Source of the DNA: Nepenthes gracilis
Lineage: Eukaryota > Streptophyta > Magnoliopsida > Caryophyllales > Nepenthaceae
Reading direction: 5' to 3'
Assembly (NCBI GenBank): GCA_033239525.1
Contig: BSYO01000024.1
Location: 1,860,001 to 1,924,000 of the forward strand
Length of the DNA: 64,000 bases
Below are positions 37,601 through 46,600 of the stretch, one piece after another; the stretch's first letter is position 1; each line of letters opens with the position of its first letter. The notes beneath the pieces were generated by a model. That model searched no databases. It had not been told where the DNA came from and saw only the letters and a program-made list of their open reading frames with translations. Made by a program: the position numbers and the translations under genes.

Positions 37601-40600
37601 AGACCTGCTAGTGAACTCCACATCCGAACAAAGCTACTAAACTTCATGGACGCCTACTCGGGTTACAACCAAATCTGGATGAGTCTCAAGGACGAAAAAC
37701 ACACTTCTTTCATGACGAACCAGGCAATGAACTGCTATAGAGTTATGCCCTTTAGCCAAAAGAATGCGAGTGTCAGGTACCAGCAGCCTGTGAATAAAAT
37801 GTTCGAGCCCAAATTGATCGGAATATAGAGGTGTACGTCGATAACATACTCGTCAAAAGCAAAACCACTGATAACCATATCCGCGACCTCGGCAAGGCCA
37901 TCGGAGTGCTCCGGGTGCACCAGATGAAGTTAAACTAGACCAAATGCGTTTTCAGAGTATTCTCCGGAAAATTTTTGAGTTTTATTGTCTCTTAACAGGG
38001 GATTGAGAAAAACCCCAAGAAGATAAAAGCAATCATGGATATGAACTTGCCACGGACTGTGAAGGACAACCAGAGGCTCACCAGGAGACTCACAACGCTC
38101 TCCCGCTTCCTAGCAAAATTTGCGGAAAAATACCTCCCCTTCTTCAAAGCCTTGAAAAGGACAAAGGTGAACGGCTTCCGACAGATGGCCGATTGCCCGG
38201 CCGCCTTCCAAGAGCTGAAGGAATATATTATCGGTCCCCCTCTCTTACCATCACCTAAAGAAGGGGGGAAGTTGTACCTATTCCTAATGGTTTCGGACGT
38301 GGAGCTAGGCTCAGTCTTGATCCAGCAGCAATTGAATGTACAACGGCCAATTTACTACATCAATAAAACTTTGGCGAACACCGAAATCGGTTATACACAT
38401 GCCTAAAACATCGCACTGGCACTCGTCTATTCAACCAGGAAACTGCTGCCCTACTTTCAGGTAAACAAAATCGTCATCTTGACTGATCAACCCTTGAAGG
38501 GAATCCTGCAAAAACCCGACATGTTTGGACAACTAGTCAAATGGGCCATCGAATTGGGCCAGTTCAACATAGAATTCAAGGCAAAGCCAACCATTAGAGG
38601 GCAGGCCCTGATGGAATTCATTGTTGAGACCACGACTCCAGTTCCAGACACCTTTGGTCCTGGTAAAGCTGCCCAGCAGTTAGAGGAGGCACCGGCCTGG
38701 ACCTTACACGTAGACGGGTCATCAACGCAAACCGGTAACGAAGCCAGAGTGCTTTTGAGGACCCCTGATGGGTTAGAAATAGGGTACTCGTTGAAACTCG
38801 GATTCTTAGCCACGAACAATGTCGCCAAATACGAGACCTTACTCGTCGGACTCTGATTAGCAAAGGAATGCTCGGCGAGGCATTTGACAGTCTATAACAA
38901 CTCAGAGCTGATTGTCACCCAGGTCAACGGAAGTTTCAAAGTGTCGAGCCCTCAGCTCGCGAAGTACTTCGCTAGAGCGAGGGGCATGACCCAGAAGTTT
39001 GACAAGGTCAAGATAGTGCACATCCCGAGGGCAGACAACTGGAAAGCCGATCAGCTAGCGAATGTCGCGGCAACCGAAAACCTAGAACAATACTCGAGAG
39101 ACATGCGAAAAGTCTTGACCTCTCCAAGTATAGAAGAGTCCAAGCAAGAAATGCTACAAGTTTCTAACAATGAAGGCTGGATGTCTCCTTACTAGAAATA
39201 TATTACCGACAGAACCCACCACAAAACCCAGAGGACGACAAGCACATGAAAAAGGCGACTGGATGGTACACCATCATGGACGAGAGATTGTACCGTCGAG
39301 GGTACTCCACCTCATACATACGGTGTCCCATACCAAAAGAAGCTGACTACGCGCTGAGCAAGGTGCACATCAGAATCTATGGGTCGCACATCAGAAGCAA
39401 GAACCTCACCTTCAAGATAATACGCCAGGGCAACTATTGGCCTACGATGAAAAAAGGCACCGTGGACTTCATAATGAAGTGCTAGAACTGCCAGCTTCAC
39501 AGCAACATGTCCCATTGACTACTCATAGAGTTGAAAACCCTTTAAACCCCATGGCCATTCACACAATAGAGGCTTAACATACTCGACCCTTTCCCCATCG
39601 CATTCAGGCAGAGAAAGTTCATCATAGTCGGCATCGACTACTTCACGAAGTGGGTCAAAGTCTCTCCGCTGTCCTAGATCACCGAACAAAACGCAACAAA
39701 GTTTGTTTGGCAAAGCACCATCTGCAGATTTGGGATTCTCAAGGTCATCGTAACGAACAACAGAATCCAATTCACCGGTAAACGCTTCACCAAATATTAC
39801 ACAAGTTTGGGCATCCGATTGGTCCACACCTCCGTCACCTATCCACAAGCAAACGAGCAAGTGGAGGTTACCAACAGAGCCCTGCTACACGGGCTAAAAA
39901 CCAAGTTGGAAGACGCTAGGGCCTCCTAAGCAATGAATTACCTTCCGTGTTATGATCATACTGGACAAGGCCAAATGAGCCAACCCGTGAGATGTACTTC
40001 AGTCTGTGCTATGGGACTAAAGTGGTCATCCCGGTGAAAATTGGATTGCCCAGCAATCCGGTCGAGGACTTCGATCCACTTAGCAACTCCCGACGGCTCA
40101 GAGAGCATCTCGACCTGCTAGAAGAAGCCTGAGACGCGACCAAGATGCACACAGCGGCCTATCAGCAGCGGGTTGCTCGATGCTACAATAAACAGGTGAA
40201 AGTGCACCAATTCGAGGTCAGAGACTTAGTTCTGCAGAGCATAAAGGCCACAGCAAGAACGCCAATGAGAACAAGCTCTCCCCGAATTGGGAAGACCCAC
40301 TCCTCGTCGCAGCGATTCTCCGAAATTGCGTGTACAAACTGTACACACAAAACGGCAAATTGGTCCCAAGGATGTGGAACGCCATCCACCTCAAAAGATA
40401 TTACCAATGACTTCATGCTAGGCCTAGATCGGTAGAGTATGTAACATTAGGTTTGCTTGCCAAATGTACCATGTTTAAATTAATAAAATGATAATTTATT
40501 GCTTGATTGTTCATGTGAATGCTTGTTTGACATTGCATAAAATCAAATAACCTAGACTGCCCCTAAATCAGGTGAACTTCTCTTCACCTATTACTCGGCC

Positions 40601-43600
40601 AATAATAGACCAAATAACCTTAGTCCCATACCGAGCGGCCCATACGCAGTCGAATTTGAACCTCGATCCCATACTGAGCAGCCCATATGCGGTCAAATTT
40701 AAACCTCGATCCCATACCGAGTGGCTTATGCACAGTCGAACACCAAAACCTTAGGGGGGTTTTCAGCATGGGTGTAGTGAATAAGAGGGAGGAGCTCCAA
40801 TGGTATCGACCAGACGACGGTCGTGACTTCACCAGAGCCGGGTGGCAATGGCTGTAGGGCCCAGCCAGCCCCAATAAGGCTCAAAAAAGACGCGCAGCAA
40901 CATTCTCTCACGGGTACAAGCACCTGAAGTGCCGAGACTCCTCCCCACGAGAACGAGCCCAACCGAACCCTAGCATCTGCACCAAACCTAGTGACAACGA
41001 CGATAGCAACCAACTGATCAATAACGAAGCATTAGCCAGAAAATTTCCACACAAACCCAAAAATGCCGGCAACAATGCTCAAAAAGAAAGGCTATACTGG
41101 TTCATTATGAAACCCAGAGGTACATTGCAAGGCACACTTGCTACCTGGGTCTACAAAGTAAACAAAGTGGACGCCTCCAAGCAATGGGCCCCCAGTTGAA
41201 CACAGCGAGGGCTCCCCTCCTCCATCAGAGAAATTAGTCAGGTCGGACCGACACCGGGCACCACTGTTCCTTGGGTTGAAGTAACCGACAAGGAAGTCCA
41301 GGGCCACCAAGGAAGCAATTCGGCAGCACAGATGGATGCCATCCAAAAATCTAGCATAGAGAGCATAGCCCTCTTCCGCCGGGCTAAATCAAGTCTTCAC
41401 TCCGTCCACCAGTTGAACATTCTCACTCCAGAGGTCCACGAGATGCTGCTCGGCCGCCTGGAGCGTGTCCCTCAGCTCTTGAGAACTCACCCGGATCTCG
41501 AACAGCTCGAGTTCAAGACTGGCATCTAGTTCTCGGCACAATTGGGCATCTGCGACGGCAGCATTCAACCTGCCCTACATCTCCTCGAGCACTCCCTGAT
41601 CGACCCGCATCTGGGTTAGCCGACGGATCTCCTTGTCACACTGATGAATCCTAATTACCCATTAGCGCAAGCAAGTCTACAGGAGGCTCACTATCGAGTG
41701 GTCCTGCAAATAGAAAAAGAATAGGGGATAACTAGGCTGGTCCATCATCAATGACAACAAGGGGTTCTCCGAAGCGTACTGCGATATAAAGCAATTCCTC
41801 AGTTGCAAAACTCAGGGGAACCCTGGACGAGGAAGTAACTTGAGACCCCTGCTCCGATGGAGGCGTCCCATGGCAAATGGGAGGCACCTCGAAGCCCGAA
41901 TGTGACAAAGGAGCCACTAGGCCCTCTGTAGCCTCAGATTCCAGGACTTCCAAACGAGGCACCTCCGTTGCTACCGCCGCTTCTGCACCACTCCCTACCT
42001 GTCCCTCTGCTGGTCGCACACCACCAGGGGCCTCCTCAACCAAAGCTATGGAAGGGCCTAGCACCAGCTCCTCAGATGATGTGCTGGCAACGATAGGCAC
42101 CCCATGCCGAGATGGAGTCAACGTGCAGACTAGCTCGATTGACTCCTCGGCCTCAGGTTTCCTCGCGGCTCCGATAGGAGGGGACGGCAGCTCACCTCTT
42201 GCATCGACACCCTCCTCCAAGGCACAGCCGACTGAAGAAGACGGGACAAAAGTCGGCCCCCTAGACGACTCTTCGATCCCTTGCATCCTCTCCGCCATGG
42301 TTAGGCCCGACTTGGTAGAGGAAGAAGAAGAGCTCAGCAAAGCTACCCGCCGCTGGGATGTGCTCTCAGGGGAACCATGGATGTACAGCGATCTAGGCTT
42401 CCTTTTGGACCAAATGTGCGGCACGTTGTCCCACTTGTTGGAAGGGGCCCAGTTGGAAGGGACATCCAAATAAAAGAACCGGTCCTTCTAGTTCTTCATG
42501 GAGTCGGGGATCCCCCCACTTATCTAGAAAATTGAGCAGGAGGATAGTTAAATCCAGTCTACGTTTTGACAAAATCGAAAGATCACTTTTACAATCACAG
42601 CATCCAAGGTCTACCCATAGTGGCGGAAAAAGATGCAAAGATAGCACAGATACTGCACGGCATTGGCGTGGAACCGCACAATTGGTACACCTAGGAACAC
42701 CAAAACCTCGTACAATTCCTACGCGTAGAGGATGCGAAGGCCACTCCTCAAGTAGGCTTTGTGGATGGTGATGAGCCCACACAAAGGAGAGCTGGCCCTA
42801 TCGACCTCTACCGACACCCCGAACGGAATCACGCTCGAGATTCCACACTGCGCATACAAGGCGGCAATATCAACCACAATAAGTACCGATCAGATAGTAC
42901 CAACAACAAGAGGAGTCATGGAGGTAAACCAGGGGGAAAGTGATTCAAATGGTAAAAGTAGAATGCAGGAAAATGGCAAAGGTTCGATACTTATATAGCG
43001 AGCACCCAGACACTAAAACTGCGTCGCTAGGGAAACATCGAAAGGACGCATGCCATGATGGCCGTGGCACGTGCCCACACTGCGAGGCATCAAGACACAT
43101 CAATCACCCAGCGTCAAAAAAAAGATGGCGACAATGCTCCTTCCTAGACGGACGGCTAGACCCTAGCAGGATGGGACGGGCCATGCGACGGAGAGACACA
43201 GGTTCCAAGTCCAGGATGCTCCGCTTCCTGAAATGACAAACTAACAACGTGCGATCCGAATGGACCAAAGGCTAGTCCAACTGGCCCATGTCCGAACCCG
43301 AGGCCCGGGATGGACCGCAGTGGGTCAAGACCGCCAGAAAACCAAGCCGTCGGCAGCCCTAGCAATCTGTTCAACAATCACCCAACAGCGAAGAGGGCAA
43401 CATTCGGATGCTTTACTTGCTCACATCGCAAAACGAGGAAAAATAAAAAAGGGAGCCAAGTGATAGAAACAAAAGTGCTCGGTAGTTCCATTCACTAATT
43501 CTTTTCACAAAATACAAAAGCCTACAACGACGAACGTACAATAAAAAGAAAATAAATAGTAAATATATATGGAACGTCGATTCGACTACAAAAACTCTGC

Positions 43601-46600
43601 TCCATTGGATCAAACTCCCAAAGGCAAGCAAGCGTGCTTATCCCCAGAAAGAAGGCTCGAACGAGAGGCCAGCGCACACCATACAAGGGGCGAGGTGAGG
43701 CTTCTGTGCGCTGCCAGTCTCGAGGAGCCACAGCAGAAGACAGATCATCCTAGAAACAGGCCATCGCCTGGGGGGAGGCCACAGTGACAAGAAAGCCTTG
43801 ACCTACCACAGCCGGGTGATGGAATCAGCACCAGGACGGACGGAAAAAGAGGTAACCAAAGCGGTTCCCCGTGCGAAAAGAAGTAACCAAAGCAGACCTC
43901 TCGTGCATCTCAAGATATCACCTTCAAATAGCAGAGGTGAGCTTCCTCCGATCCTGGCCACAGGTAACACGAGCTCCTAGCCGACTTCAAACCCTCACGC
44001 CACTCAACTAATGAAAGTAAGGCACGATGAAAGGCACAGCGAGCCCCTCCATTTATAGCACACGGGAGGACCAACAAGCCATTAAATGTCGAAGATTTTC
44101 CACGCCAACGTAATCCGCAGAAAATCGTCAGGTATATAGAATCAAGTCAGAACCGACCAAACAGCAAATCAAAAGGCCAACTGGGGAAGGAGCGAACGGG
44201 AAAAATGACAAACGGTGTCCCATCAATGAACATGCCGGGGGTTTGGAAATTCAAACCTCCCGGCTTGGAGGGCTAGTGATGGGGGTACCGTTGTAAATAG
44301 GCTGGTCCAGAGGCCTGGCCCACAGACGAGTGGAGGGCATAGAGGATTGCGGCCCATGGCTCGCTCCCGTGAAAGCCCAGGACCAAGCTGTCGAACAGTC
44401 AACCCGGGAGGGTTGACCGTGGACTAACCAGCTGAAAACGGGCAACAAGGGCAACCTCACAGCACCTCGCACGTGAGAAGAACTTGCCAAAATCCCCCTG
44501 GGACAACTCAGCATATATCCCCCGAATATTGGCTGCGATCACGCAATCTCTCCCAAAACGGTAACGATGATCCAGCGAATCTCCTCTAATGGAAATTGCT
44601 GTAACCGCCGCCTCCAGTATCACCGTGAAGAAAGAAGGAATCTTCTCAGCTGGCCACGGTTGCCATAATGGGCACCCGCAATCTCTATGACAGCTCACCG
44701 AATCTACGCGGATAGCCATCAACCAGCCTTGACACTCAAGCAAAGCTGAGTTGACTAAAGCGCTATAAATAGCCCCTCACTCCCACAGATAGGGGAGATG
44801 CACACTGTCAAGCCTACAAGAGGGCGAGTCTCTGTCCAAAAGCTGACAAGAAGTCTCTCACAGCCCTCACTCTCTCTCTCTCACAAGCTGCTCCTCGTCG
44901 AACGCATCACCGTCTCCAAGCTGCTCCCCGTTGAGCGACTGTCTTCTCCCAAAGTCATCCCTTAACTGGGCGCATTTAAGAACTCAATCCCCGAACCCAT
45001 GCATCATCTACGCACACATTCTTGCATCCTTGCATGTTTCTATCCGTTTCAGAAAGAATTCTGACTTGAGCGTCAGATGATATACCGGAAAACGAGTCCC
45101 GCCAATCTTCTGACCTCTCGTTCTTTTAGTTGCGATGTGCAAGATCCAAATTATCAAAAATGGATATCGAATCCGCTTCAATTCGATCGCTGAGGAAGAT
45201 CAAGCAGCTCCCTAACTCATGTAGCAACCCGAATCCGGAAGACGTGTCAGGAAGGATATTATATGCAAACATAGACGCTAACAATGATTATGAATAAAAT
45301 TGATTTTATTTTAGTTAAACTTGACTCATTAATTTGTGAACTTAGGATATGATTTGAGCTTGAGTATTAATTTCATGAGATAAGCACGAACAAATTGAGC
45401 TCAAGTTTCAAATTGACTTATCATAAATCTAGTTTAGGTAGTTGTTTTACTATCAATGAATATAGGGTAATGCCTTGGATAGGGCTTGTCCTCGTCTAAA
45501 TGAGCTATTAAAATAAGCTTGACTAAACCTATCAAACTTCTTGAATTGAGCTAGAACAAAGCTTCAATGAACAATTTCAAGGAAAGTTCCAAGAAATGTT
45601 GTTTGATTAACAACTCCAATCATATGTAGATTGATCAACGTATTAATTACATCTATCAATAAACATAAGAAATAGAAGAGGGATCGTTTCAAAAAGAATC
45701 AAATAAATATGTTAAATGTGGAAATGGAAAAGTGGAAAAGAAAAAACACAAAAAATATAGAAATAGTTTTTTGAAATGACATGACCCTCAGATTTTCTCA
45801 ATTTCCCCTATAAGTAGCCAAATAGAAAACATATTTGTGTGTCTTTGGAAACCTAATGCAACTTGATTATTATATATCTAAATTACATTCTGGTGTTTAT
45901 AGGGTAAAATTACATCATATTGACAATAATTAAACATCCTCGGTGTGAGGGCAAATTTTGACACAATAGTAAGGTTTTTTTACTATGATATAGCAATTAC
46001 AGGTTCAAATCACGGAAGCAGTCTCTCTCAAATGTGCCACATTAATTTAGTGTTGAAAGCACATTGATTTAGTGATGAAGTGCACTCATGGGTGTGACTT
46101 AATCTAGTAATGTAAGTATTTTGCACAATAGGTTTCAAATGCAGTGACAAATCTCTTTATTTTTTTGCTATAAGCACATTGCGTAATCTTCTTTTTTGTC
46201 TTTCTATATAAGATGATGACATCTTACTTACATGCAGTATTCATTATATACTAACAAATTTAATTGTTTATAAATTTTATTAGCCCTATCCAAAACATGA
46301 TTCCTTTTTTTTTTTCCATTTTTACAACACTCAACAAAGTTAATATACTTAGATTTGCATATTTTTCCTTCTTAAAATTAAGAAACTGAAAAACAAGTGA
46401 TTGTGCCCAAGAAATAGATAGCACAATAAGTGATTGTAACCAAGAAATAAATTTCAACTTTTCCTGGAAGGACCATATTGTGGAGACAATGGTTGTCACT
46501 ATCGCATAAGGTTCACCTATAAACCCTATGGGACCATCCCCTTATCTCTTGTTGGTTGTGGAAATCATTGTCATTGTAATACTTCCTTCTCAGAATATTA

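Larger units (their letters stand above)
33886..45249 (+). mobile_element. Complete Tat-lineage Ty3/gypsy retrotransposon nested in the copia LTR
   Basis: 5' LTR 33886-34886, 3' LTR 44277-45249, flanked on both sides by the 5-bp duplication GGAAG (33881-33885, 45250-45254). Internal order: primer site, gag, protease, RT, RNase H, second RNase H, integrase, tandem repeats, antisense gene. The extra RNase H after the first and an antisense ORF before the 3' LTR are features of the Tat (Retand/Grande-like) lineage. The LTRs differ at many positions and all sense frames are broken, so this is an old insertion. It lies antisense to BTSL. Confidence 0.9.
31743..45283 (-). mobile_element. Ty1/copia element with inverted interior, hosting the nested Tat element
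   Basis: The 3' LTR is at about 31743-31929. The 5' LTR is split into 45283-45250 and 33885-33683 by the Tat insertion. LTR starts TGTTAGC and TGCTAGC match. The 5' LTR ends CTAACA and abuts the primer site TGGTATCAAGG (33682-33672). RNase H is on the minus strand as expected (about 32290-31950), but integrase-RT (about 32300-33640) lies on the plus strand, so part of the interior is inverted. Gag is missing. Confidence 0.75.

Noticed and set aside
41877..42473. Plus-strand 198-codon open frame in the Tat element
   Set aside because: It is the complement of the antisense gene; the minus strand shows family-like motifs, the plus frame is Ser/Thr/Pro low-complexity without resemblance.
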